Shown here: positions 23,894 to 35,532 of the stretch, one piece after another
Numbering within the stretch: position 1 is the first letter of the stretch
How the letters are laid out: each line of letters starts with the position of its first letter
Source of the DNA: Mesocentrotus franciscanus
Lineage: Eukaryota; Echinodermata; Echinoidea; Camarodonta; Strongylocentrotidae
Assembly (NCBI GenBank): GCA_037976565.1
Contig: CP137683.1
Coordinates: 14,961,699-15,025,698, forward strand
Direction of reading: 5' to 3'
DNA length: 64,000 nucleotides
Program-made: the position numbers and the translations under genes
Notes under the pieces: model-generated
What the model was told of the DNA's origin: nothing
The model's database searches: none
Seen by the model: only the letters and a program-made list of their open reading frames with translations

Positions 23894-25300
23894 TAGCGAG
23901 CTTTCGATTTAGGCACCGGACGTGGGCTACTACGAGTTACTGGAGCGTGGAGACGTTGCGCAGCTCATGTCCGTTCCCTTCGCGGAAGTGCTTTCGATTT
24001 TTCACGACGGGGCTTTCGTCGGTCACGTGACCAATTTTTGAGATCAGGTGACTAAGTCAGGTACTAAATTCACAGTGCGCGAAAATCTGATACGAAGAAT
24101 AACATAAGGATGAGAGAAAGAGATAGAATGATAAAAATAAAGAATAACATAAGAGAAGGTGATAGAAGGAAGAAACAAAGAATAACATAAGGAAAGACAG
24201 AAAGAGAAAGTGATAGAATGATAAAAATAAAGAATAACATAAGAGAAGGTGATAGAAGGAAGAAACAAAGAAAAACATAAGGAAAGAGAATGTGATAGAA
24301 TGATAAAAACAAAGACTAACATAAGAGAAGGTGATAGAAGGAAGAAACAAAGAATAACATAAGGAAAGAGAAAGTGATAGAATGATAAAAATAAAGAATA
24401 ACATAAGAGAAGGTGATAGAAGGAAGAAACAAAGAATAACATAAGGAAAGACAGAAAGAGAAAGTGATAGAATGATAAAAATAAAGAATAACATAAGAGA
24501 AAGTGATAGAAGGAAGAAACAAAGAATAACATAAGGAAAGACAGAAAGAGAAAGTGATAGAATGATAAAAACATAGAATAACATTAGAGAAGGTGATAGA
24601 AGGAAGAAACAAAGAATAACATAAGGAAAGACAGAAAGAGAAAGTGATAGAATGATAAAAATAAAGAATAACATAAGAGAAAGTGATAGAAGGAAGAAAC
24701 AAAGAAAAACATAAGGAAAGACAGAAAGAGAAAGTGATAGAATGATAAAAACATAGAATAACATTAGAGAAGGTGATAGAAGGAAGAAACAAAGAATAAC
24801 ATAAGGAAAGACAGAAAGAGAAAGTGATAGAATGATAAAAATAAAGAATAACATAAGAGAAAGTGATAGAAGGAAGAAACAAAGAAAAATAAGGAAAGAC
24901 AGAAAGAGAAAGTGATAGAATGTTAAAAACATAGAATAATATTAGAAAAGGTGATAGAAGGAAGAAACAAAGAATAACATAAGGAAAGAGAATGTGATAG
25001 AATGATAAAAACAAAGACTAACATAAGAGAAAGTGATAGAAGGAAGAAACAAAGAATAACATAAGGAAATTAAGACAGAAAGAAAAAATGATAGAATGAT
25101 AACAACAGGGATATATACCGAGGAAACTGCACCCACGTTGCCGTTTTCACGACGACGGGGATTCACGGAAATTGCCCCCGACTCCGGCCGTCGTGTGATT
25201 TGGAAGGGAACGTGGGCCCAGAAGCTCGCACATGCGCAGTTGATAAATATGACGTCACGCGTCGTAGCCCACGTCGGGTGCCTAAATCGAAAGCTCGCTA
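23894..25300. mobile_element. TIR element filled with a 90-bp minisatellite
   Basis: 37-bp TIRs (23894-23930, TAGCGAGCTTTCGATTTAGG..., and its inverse 25264-25300) match at about 36 positions and enclose 1407 bp. GC-richer subterminal parts with CG-rich blocks (CACGACGGGG, CACGACGACGGGG) flank the internal array. No transposase is visible. The clear target duplication expected of a recent insertion was not found. Confidence 0.8.
24095..25092. repeat. 90-bp minisatellite array, about eleven units
   Basis: The marker AGGAAGAAAC recurs at 24421, 24511, 24601, 24691, 24781 and 24871, exactly 90 bp apart, with shorter and diverged units at both ends. Each unit contains two related halves built on AAAGAATAACATAAG and GTGATAGAA. 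Because 90 is a multiple of three and the purine-rich units lack stops on the minus strand, frames of up to 291 codons run through the array. They are repeat artefacts. Confidence 0.9.
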
Positions 25301-26371
25301 ATACCTTAGTCACACCACCAAACCGAATTCAGGCCGACATCAAACCTTGTCTCGTCTTGTCGGTGTGACTAGTCTAGGGTATCAAAGCCAGATCCATACG
25401 AGGCGTTAATGCACTACCACTACTTACGACAACGGATTATTCTACCTGCAAGGCAGTCAAACAGCAACAGACTTACAAACAAGTATAACAACCACAATCA
25501 TTACTGTCAACAACAACAACAGCAACAAACGACAAAACATTGGATATTTCCAATACACTTCATAACTATTGTTTGTTTTTCCCTGTCCGTTTTTTCGAAA
25601 AGTTTTTCAAAGGTGCCCCTTGCCCCCTTTTTTCATGTACGCTAGTGCATAGGGGAAATATTGTTGAAACAAATGTATGCACCTTTCCAGTTTGGCCATT
25701 TTTTCCGCTTGTCATATTTTCAACACAATGCTTTGTATGGAGGGTTTCCATTGTGAGATATCGTAGACACATACCAGTGAATTTGTAAGCCATAGAATAG
25801 GCTATAGCAAACAATCCAAATGAAGCAAACAAATATAAAAGAATAACAAATTTCCGTTCTAAATCATCGAGCAAAAAAATTATCACCTTTCACCAAAATA
25901 TGGGGGAACGTGAAAAGAAATATATCTACTGTGTATTATATTCTTGAAATCAACAAAAGACTCACAAAATTCTCCGTAGTAAAATGTCATATTTGTACTT
26001 CCCTGTTCTTTTGAAGGTTGTGGTGGCAATAGTTTAAGATTAAATTCAATTTTATTTTTCTATTAAAAAACAAACATAATACTTACGTAATGAATTAATA
26101 CAAAATACATTGAAGGACTCCTAAGAAAGCAAAGCTTTTGTATTTACAAATATGGTGGATGATAAGTTATTGTTACCTTTGTATGAGGTTTTGGAAGGAA
26201 GTTTTATTTTACAGGCGGATAGAGGACAAACGAGGTCATGTTTATCTACATTCTAGCTTATATAGCTTCATGCAGAGTGCCATCTTCGCAACTGACTAGT
26301 TAGCAAGCACAAACCCTGTCAGTCGTTGTGCGTAACAGTGTCTGCAAAATGAGACTACAACAGGCTCTGTA
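25301..26371. other. Intergenic; short inverted repeat at 25305-25370
   Basis: AGTCACACC near 25305 is inverted as GGTGTGACT near 25361, a possible 65-bp stem-loop or MITE remnant adjoining the minisatellite element. (CAA)n occurs near 25500. Nothing else is recognised. Confidence 0.45.
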
Positions 26372-26768
26372 CTTAAAGAGAAAGACCAGTTCTGGTCATG
26401 CGATTGCATTGTGAAAGAAACGTTGTGGAATCGATCAGAAAAGGTTGATCATCTAGCATATAAGTACTGCAAGGTTCTGGAATCATCAAAATGATAAGAA
26501 ATTTGGCCCAGTCTTGGTAAAGTTACAAGCACTGTACACAGAAAGATGTATATGGGACTACGCGACCACGTGCGCGATATCTATTTGGTCCCAATAGATA
26601 TAATAATTTACCAAATATATCAATTAGTAGGTGGTTTCCGACTTTTCCGGCAAAATTTGTATCATCACGTATTAGTCAAAACACATTCTTTCACATGATT
26701 GGTAATGAGAGCTTCCATTTCATTTTTTTGAGAGAGGCGCGTTTCCAAAACTGGTCTTTACCTTTAAG
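26372..26768. mobile_element. Complete 397-bp TIR element (family also at 14.8, 45.1 and 47.4 kb)
   Basis: The left end CTTAAAGAGAAAGACCAGTTCTGG mirrors the right end CCAAAACTGGTCTTTACCTTTAAG. This full-length copy allows the split copy at 45.1/47.4 kb and the half copy at 14.8 kb to be recognised. It is non-coding. Confidence 0.85.
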
Positions 26769-28130
26769 CTGCCCCTATTAAATCCCTCCCCTCCTCGATC
26801 CCTCCCCGTTTTTGCTCCCTCTCTCTCTCTCTCTCTCTCTAGTCTCTCTTTCCCTCAAATACTGCACATCATTTCAATTCCCCCAAATGTGGTATCTAAC
26901 AATTAAGTAACAAGCCACCAATTGGAGTGAGTCTCAAGAAAGATCCACTCCAGAGTCACTTCACTTCACCAGATACTGGAGTTGCCTATAGGTCTATGCT
27001 CTGGCCGAGAAGACTGCACAACGTAACGCGCGGGTCTGGCAAAAAGTGTCCACCCCTGGTGATCTGGCCTAGTCCTCCCAAAATATTATAAAAAGTTTAT
27101 ATATTATACATATATTATTTTTTTTTTGTAATTGCGAAGAGCATGAACCACAATTTTATCATACAAATTAATAAAAGGCGTAAATGTTCTTAAAGAATGA
27201 ACGCCCAATCACAAATACAACAACACAGTCAGAAACGGACAGATCTAGGCTTTACTCAAGACTTTAGGAATTGTGGTAAAGTTTCAAAGTAGAGTCTGTG
27301 CTTGCAGACTACCGATCGACCATGCATTTCATAATCTGTACGCCGTCTGCTTGCATGGTGTTCCTGTATCTATTGAAACTTATACTCCACACAGTTGTTC
27401 CACATACATAATATCCCGACACGGCACTGATCACTACACGACAAATTGCGTCGAAATCTGCCAGGTATTATATAATTGCTTGTTGATTCCGTTTACAATT
27501 TATCCGTATAATACTGCTATTTAAAGTATATAAAGCCAGTAAGCCACTCACTCTGTTGATTGTTAATGTTTATTGTCGTTTTTGCATTCGGATCCAGGCT
27601 TGCTCAAAACGCGTTAACGTAACTCTTGGTTTATAGCGCGGTACTGCGCATACACAAGTCAACTGGTCATGTACATTCATATATCAACAAAGACTCTGCT
27701 TTGATGTATGTTCGACGGAAATGTTATTCTACCGTGTTTCCTTCTAATACTCTATCGTATGGCAGCAGTATGCGTTTAGTAGGTTAAGTCAAAATTGCGT
27801 GAATAATGCTTGACGATGCTGACAAACCGCTACAAGCCAATTAAAGTGAACAAGTGAAAACATGACTTTGTCCATATATCCTTGATACATTTGAACGAAT
27901 GCAAATGCATGGTTGGAAAAAAATATAAAATATTATTATTAAATAACTCAATTTTCAAGAGCTACATAAAATGCTTTTGACTTAAGGCATATAGGCCTAT
28001 ATGTATGTGCATGCCGCTCACAAGTGAAGAAAGGTTTCAACAACGATCATAACATCCAAAGCGGACCTATTTCTTTGAAATTGTGACTTCACTTTTTACC
28101 TGAATTAAAGTCTTGAAAACCCAAGAGACT
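26769..28130. other. Intergenic; CT microsatellite and duplicated flank
   Basis: (CT)n at about 26818-26842. The 27238-27310 segment continues the similarity to 21405-21480 described above. No gene recognised. Confidence 0.45.
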
Positions 28131-28745
28131 CCGCTAAATGACACCATTTGGGTATTTAACGGCCGGAGGGGCTTTTAATTTTATACGATCTATACATGCA
28201 GGTCTTATGTAAATCACCGTCCTCTAGCTCCTCCAACTATCACTCCCTGAGAATTTCTCGTTAGGACATCCAGTTTGCTGTGTCGCCTGTGTGTGTATTC
28301 CTCCAAGTCCGGTGTCAGGGAAGTGAGGGAATCCCCCCCACTCCGGGGTCGGAGGACCGCATTCGTGTTCCCAAAATCTCCAATAAAGGGGTACTTTTCG
28401 CGCGACAAAGTCCGACCCGAGAATTGTATACAAAAAAGGGGGTGTATTTGATTTTTCACCCGGAGATTTCTTTTAAAAGGGGGTGTTTTTACATTTTCTC
28501 TCTTTTGATTCCTTAGAAATTTAAAAAGGGGGTCATAAAATATCTTGAATATCATAGATAGAGGGTACATTGAGCAGTGTTCCGGATTTAAGGGGGTCTT
28601 CAAGGCAGGAATAGACCCCGAAAACCCGCGAAAGGGGGGTTCAGAAATAAATTATTTTGGCAATCCTCAGATAAGGGGGTGCTTTCATGGAGAGGGAACA
28701 AGCATACGCGTACCCTAAATAACACTGAGTGGGGGGGGGGGGCAG
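28131..28745. repeat. G-run-rich interspersed repeat of unknown class
   Basis: Repeated AAAGGGGGTG / AAGGGGGTC blocks occur about every 40-60 bp, ending in a GTG(G)n run at 28731-28742. The regular AAGGGGGT motifs and lack of coding sense suggest a degenerate repeat. Its boundaries are approximate. Confidence 0.4.
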
Positions 28746-28873
28746 GGAACTATGCCCTCCTGCACCGGGAAACTGCGTACTATATTTCATTTGTTTATTT
28801 TCAGTTCTGAATACAAAATAACATCAGTAATTCAGTATACATTAAAACATACATAAAGAAATATGAACTTATC

Positions 28874-29411
28874 TTAAAGATACTATGTCCCTTTTGCAGC
28901 CAACATCAAATTCTGTAGAACTTTGCAGGAATTATGAATATGTCATGTATGTCCTATCTGTGAAATTTAAACGTTAGCAGTGTCCTAATATTCAAATTAT
29001 GCAAGGAAACCTGTTTACTTGTTAGACTTCACTGTCAGACACTATTGAGTGACTGACTGGCTTTTTCATCTTTGGTAATAACATACATAAAATGAGCTGT
29101 AAAGGGTACATGAGCATTTGTCTACATCAATAACCCACTTCTTGTAATGGCCAAAATTAAACTGATTGAATCTTTGCGCAGCATAAAACGTACGACCATT
29201 CGGTACAATGGTCTGAAAAATCAGACTATTACTTACTGGCTCTATAGCTCCTAAGTCGATTCGACAACTAATAGTCGTTATTTTCCCACTTAAAGACATT
29301 TTCAAGCCCCCTTTTTTAGGGAAGTTCTAAATTAATATTGTCTTTCAAATGCCGTTGGAATTTAACCTTTTCATTTTGTTTGGCCTGCAAATGGGACATA
29401 GTACCTTTAAA
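28874..29411. mobile_element. 540-bp TIR element, copy 2
   Basis: Nearly identical to 22732-23270 over its whole length, with single-base substitutions and indels in short homopolymers. The first T of the left TIR is altered (CTTAAAGATACTATG). Confidence 0.85.
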
Positions 29412-30753
29412 CAGAACTGAGCCCTGACAATCAAGTAGATGTACAAGCAAAATACATAAATTAGGGAGTACCTGGTGATGCAAAAGTATACAGCAAAGAG
29501 AAGAGAAGAAAGATCGGACTATGCGTGCTGATGATCTTCAATATCTGTTTGTTTGTTTGTTTGTTTTATTTCGTAAACGGTCCCACCTGGGGCATGGAAT
29601 AAATACAGATAAATGGTATACTGGGATATTTGCAACAAAGACAGTTAAAACGAATATATTCTTACAAAAGAAAGGTTCTTTGGCAGCAAACAACACACAC
29701 TAAATTGAAGGCAAGATTTCAAAAAATTACGTAAGTAAAATCAGTGCTAAAAGTATATACTATGCTACAACAAGATTTTAAAGTATTATATACATATATG
29801 TAGGTACCAAGATTCATGATGCTTTGATATATACATTTTTTTAATACAAACTTCGACATAATGATTTTTGTTTTCATAGAAAGTCTCATGACATGTCATG
29901 CGCTAAACGTAAAAGAAAGTTGTGCTCGGTACATTGAAGGTGACTTCCAGAGAGCCGGGGTCAACTCCATCAAGTATCCAACACAATAAAAGTCAAATAT
30001 GCAATCTCAGTGTACTAGAGATCGAATCAGTGGTTACTACACATATTACGTTGTGTGTTTAGTGGAGCTAACTAAGGCATCCCTGTAATGTAAGCTTTCT
30101 GCCCTTTCACTCACCACATCGCCATGCATGATAACCCCCTTGACTCCGCATTCAAATATGGAGTGCGAGCTCAATGTTTTATACACCAGTTTGCGCCTTG
30201 GTGAGTTTCATTCTATTCAATTATGGATATACTGACGTACAGAAAATATTCAATTATGGTTTTATCTTACAATGAACAAAAGCTATATTCATATAGAGAT
30301 AATGGAAGCGCGCTCCCAAACAGTCATGTGATTTCTACGGTTGAAGGATATCCGCATACAACATTGCTGTACAGTATGGACTATTTCAACTTCAACTCCA
30401 TTGATGTGCCAAATATATCACTAGGGATTTTCACGGAAATATATTGACTTGTAAAGATACAGAAGTGCTCTTACCACTAGAAACCCACAATATGGTATTG
30501 GATAGACATTGCTAAACATATGATTATGCGTCTGTCCAACTTTGTAAGGGGCCTCGCGATCAGCTCGGGGGATTTCCCTTCAATCCGTTCTAGAAGGTGT
30601 CGGACTCAAAGCTTTAGAGCATACGAAATTTCCAAGAGCTTTGTCACTGGAAATCCAGGAAATGTAACTGATGGTTCTTCCATGTCCAATAAACTTATTT
30701 TTTTTCTTACAAAGTTTGAAATGAACAACTCATAAAAATTATTTTCATTATTA

Positions 30754-30796
<43 letters not shown>

Positions 30797-31627
30797 GATT
30801 ATTATTATTGTTATTATTTAATATTTGGTGTCATTCATATGCCCTAGAAGGGAAAGGGGAACTTTACAAAGAAGTCCACCCTGATATTATGTTGCTTTCA
30901 ATTAAAGCAGAAAACTTGAGAAAAGTATTGAAATATACTATTCATAGATGTATCCTAGATATCATTTTGATTGTACATAAATTTTGTCACAACCCCTTGA
31001 TGAGCTAGATCCATTCCTTCAACACCAACCAAGAAAATTGGAATTTATGACGATTTTCGTACAAATGAGGGTGGTGCTGGAAAGACACCTCAGATAATTG
31101 CCATTTATTTTTGATCGATCTCACGTACCTTTGAAAAATTATCAAATTCCTCTTAATTCATCGGATTTTCATCAGACTTTTACTGATCCGTTTCTCTGAT
31201 TATTTTTCTTCTGTTATTAAAAACCAAATGAGGGTGTATGGTATTCCCTGTAATCACAAACTCGAGACGCTCCTTAGAGACCTGAGGGTTCTAGCTCTGA
31301 TTGTGATGTGAAGTCATGAAGTCCTGAAACAATAATTTCAGTTCAATATGTCCAATCAAATTGAATGTTTGAATGTTCCACCAAATCTACGATTAATGAG
31401 ATATCATACACAAGGTTGCCATTTAGGCCCTTTTTATTTCAGTTTTGTAAATGACGGGCATGAACGTCTTTAGCGATATAGTGATATGACCATGTCAATG
31501 CAATACGTCAGAGTCATTTCACTTATGCCTATTGTGTGCGATGCGTCATTTAATTGCCTGACGTGGGACTGCGTCAGGGGCTAACGCAATCATTGACGCG
31601 CCATGTTAGAGTAAAATCGTACCAACA
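29412..31627. other. Intergenic; ATT microsatellite
   Basis: (ATT)n at about 30745-30828, otherwise AT-rich. I looked for sulfotransferase exons and reverse-transcriptase motifs and found none. The 5' untranslated region and promoter of the sulfotransferase that begins at 31951 must lie in or near the right end, but no element can be assigned. Confidence 0.45.
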
Positions 31628-31712
31628 AATCATACAGAGAAAAAGAACAAAATACGGCTGGTAGCTGAAAATGGGCTACCAGCCGTATTTTGTTCTTTTT
31701 CTCTGTATGATT
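31628..31712. repeat. Perfect 37-bp hairpin with 11-nt loop
   Basis: AATCATACAGAGAAAAAGAA... (31628-31664) is the exact reverse complement of 31676-31712; the loop is CTGAAAATGGG. It lies about 240 bp before the sulfotransferase start codon. It could be a tiny foldback element, an inverted-duplication scar or a small-RNA precursor. Perfect pairing argues against an old, typical microRNA precursor. Confidence 0.85.
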
Positions 31713-31950
31713 ACTTTGTATGTAGGCTATTTTATCTGATTTTATTATACGGAAATAAAAACAACAACATGCAAAATGGAAAATGTAAACATTGATGTAG
31801 ATTACTGAAGAATGTATCAATGCCTGAATAACGCAGGTATTAAGGCAATACAAATGACGCCCCGTGTGAAAAAATAATACCACCTGTGAAAGTTGTACTC
31901 TTTAATATTTGTTCTGATTCTTTTTGTATAGTTATATTTGGGGAAGGAGT

Positions 31951-32169
31951 ATGAGCTCGAAATTTTCTTCCGAGGTTCCCGACTGCGTAGTCGAGAAGTG
32001 CTACGAGTATGAAGGCGTGATAATGCCCAATATATTCCCAATCCGGGGGTTGAGACGCCTGAGGAAATTCGTATGTCGACCAGATGACCTCTTTATCGTG
32101 ACGTACCCAAAGTCCGGTATCTATTATCTTTATATAATAATAGTATATTAGTAGTAATAGTATTATCAT

Positions 32170-32216
<47 letters not shown>

Positions 32217-35211
32217 ACAATAATGATAATAACATTCAAGATTTATTAAAACATTAAAATATGCCTAAATTGTGACAATTTTTTTTTAATGCGACTACAA
32301 CCGTGAAACCAACGTGTTATGGACATTTTACCTTTTTGGCCATGGCATACCGCCACCTACCATCCCTTCTAGGCCTTCTTCAAAGCCCACTACACAGTAT
32401 ACTAATCTCTCCTGCAATCCGGTTTTGAAACAAATGGCAATTATTTTAGATATGGAAATCTAAACAAACATAAAAATAACAAATATAATCTTCCTTATTT
32501 AAGTTCTAAATAATGATTAGAATACTAATAACAGGAATTTTAGTGCATTTAAGCCTTCTGGTCAGACTCAAAAAGCTGAATCGGCTTCAAATCGTAGACA
32601 ATCGCACTATTGGTCTGACATCACTACGATTCTGAGGCGATTTAGCTTATCCTCATCCAAGCCAATTTAAAATACCTTGAAGTTTAGATTTTTGTTTAAA
32701 ACTAAAACGTATATAATGACTATTGAGATCCTCGATCATTCAACCTTTGCAGATTGTACAGTGTGCGGTGGGCTCGCACCCACATAGTATTACGCGGTAC
32801 GTGCCCCGATTATAAACGTCTTTTGTGTTGCCTGCTCCAGGTACGACCTGGGCTATGCAGCTGACAATGTTGGTTCAGTTTGAGGGGGATACGACCAAAC
32901 TTGAAGAAACAAAACACGTCGTCTCGATGGTCCCTTTCCTTGAGACTATCCAAGACAAGAGCAACATTTCGGTACGTATAGATGTTATATGTGTAAAGCG
33001 CTTTGAGAGGGCCTTCGGTCCTGACAAGCGCTATATAAGAACTAGCTATTATCATTATTATTATTAATTATTACTATTGATAATGTATGCAATATTAATA
33101 TGCCGTTCGTGTACAATGGCGCATATTAAATTTGTATGTTAACATCTTTATGCCCTTCCAATGCACTTTGGCTATTATTACTTAGTTTCGAGCCCGTCAA
33201 CCGCAGCGCTCAGTGCATTCAAGAAATAAATCCTACCAGGTACCCACTTGCCACACGTGGGTCGAGTGTGGCTAATGTAGATGAATGTCTTGCCTATGGA
33301 CGTTAGTGCTGCGTCAGGGATGTGTGATCAAATATTCATTTTTGTCGTATAGTGTTGAAGAAAGGTAATGAAATGCAACTATTGAAGAAAACATGGAACG
33401 CCCTTTCCCCCTGAAGTTAATCAGACCCTGATTCTTTTTTATTCATGATTTTGAAAAGTGATGAAAATCAATCCATCATTCCTTGGGAAAAACCCGTTTC
33501 TAACTTTACAGTTCGCCCGATTGTTCCTTTTCACACCATTGTTCGGAAATGTGTTTCGTGGAAATCAAATATGGCATGAAGATCAATAATCGAACTATTT
33601 TTTTAACGGACGCAGTGTAGATATATTTTCTTGTTTTTCGAATGCATGGACGTTCGAAAATGGGGAGGGGTAGTTTAGGGCAGTGGCGGATCCAGGGGGG
33701 CCCGGGGGCCCGAGCCCCCTCCCCGAGCAAAAAAAACTGGTAAAAACACCCTTTAGAAAAAAAAGAAGATGGGCCCCCTCCCCTGGCGCCCAAGGGGAGG
33801 GGGTGGCGGTGGAAAAAAAATCACCCTTCCCGTAGGGAAAAATGTTCGGGTGCCGACAAAAAATAATTGTGCTCACTACCCCTGGCGCCCAAGGGTGGGG
33901 TGGCGGTGGAAAAAAAAACCTTTCCCTGAGGGAAAACAAATTTTCGGGTGCCAAAAAAAAAAAATTGTGCTCACTACCCCCACCGAGCGAAAAATCGAAT
34001 GGGCTCCTTTTTAGGCCCCCTCCCTTGCCGCCGGCTGTATCCACCCCTGGTTTAGGGATAGTTTAAGGAAAGGGTAGCATAACTTTAAGCACAATTCAAA
34101 TTTTCGACTAAAAAATGATGAAATTATTGTAATATTTACATTACGAACATGTCTGTCCACGAAAAGCACGAGGCGTATAAGAGGTGCCAGGGATGGCTAC
34201 TGCCATAAAGTATTCAAGAAATAACTCCTTAAGCACATTTCTGTATCTTATAGCACAGAGCTTAGTGAATACACGCAAGTCCTTTGTTGGGCGAAGTTGC
34301 CGTTCATTTACACACTAAAAATTAACCGCGGCGGCTTTTTTCGGCGGTTTACCGCGCCATATTTTAACAAGCCGTTTATACAAGGTTTCAATTTACTGCA
34401 CACCTAGGGCCTCTCGCATTGACAGTTTCATTTAGACAACTAACAAAGGAAACACAATTTGTTTCCAGCCAGGGTTGCGTAGTTGGGACTTTGGCGTATT
34501 GTTATTTGTTATTTGTTTTAGTTGTGTTCACTTCACTCTCAATCCAAGGTTTGAGACTTCAAATCCCAACCCGACACTAAAGTCCTTTGGCAAGACATTA
34601 ATCCATATTTCCCACTCTCCACCCATGTGTCAATGGGTACTTGGCAATTCTTGGGTAATAATTGGCATTGCAATCAAGGCCGTCAGGAAGATCCTGATGA
34701 TGCTGATGTGGCTTAATTCCCTTGGTAAATATAATTATTCTTCTATTATTATATCTTATATCAAACTTTTATGCAAGAGTGTTCACTGTATTGACGAAAC
34801 CAAGCAATTGAAGATTAACCTCTTGTCAACACCATGCAACACAATATACTCTGCAATCCCAGATTATTTCCTGGTTCTAATTCCCTGTAAACATCCTTTA
34901 TCTCAGATTGATCAATGAATTATATATGCTTATAATTAGAAGAAACAAACTAGAACTCAACACCTCATATTTAAACGTCTTTTTTATTATAAATAATTAT
35001 GAATGCCGTTATTTTTCTGTCACCTCAGACATCACCATTGGGGATTGATGTGGCTGAAGCCATGACGTCACCGAGGATCATGAAGACTCATTCTCTATGT
35101 ACCGTCTTACCACAAGATATCGCCACTGATGATCCTAAACCTAAGGTGATTTTATACTATTAACCCAACACTGATACATCAATAACTACTAGTACTCTAC
35201 TGCCGCTGCTG

Positions 35212-35247
<36 letters not shown>

Positions 35248-35494
35248 TACTATACTGGTACTACTACTACTATTACTACTACTACTACTACTACTACTAC
35301 TATTACTACTTCTACTAATGCTGCTGCTGTTACTACTTCTACTACTCGCTACTGCTAGTACTGCTTCTAATAGTACTCCTGCTACTATTGCTATTACTAT
35401 TTCTTGTACTGAACAACAACTACTACTTTCACTACTATATGTACTACTAATACTACTACTACTACTGTTACTACTACTGCCACTACTTACTCAA

Positions 35495-35532
<38 letters not shown>

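Noticed and set aside
24057..25014. Long minus-strand frames (up to 291 codons) of MFLSFYHFLFLSF-type repeats resembling a multi-pass membrane protein
   Set aside because: They are translations of a 90-bp purine-rich minisatellite whose period is a multiple of three. All three minus frames are similarly open, and there is no gene context.
28214..28603. 129-codon minus-strand frame near 28.4 kb
   Set aside because: Overlaps an AAGGGGGTG-type repeat, is also open on the other strand, and has no splice or family support.
22981..29305. Conserved frame starting MKMSLSGKITTISC at two loci
   Set aside because: Conserved only because both loci are nearly identical copies of a non-coding TIR element; the second copy is frameshifted within it.
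33506..34066. Pro/Gly-rich frames around 33.5-34.0 kb
   Set aside because: They coincide with the G/C-run interior of a hAT-like MITE and appear on both strands.
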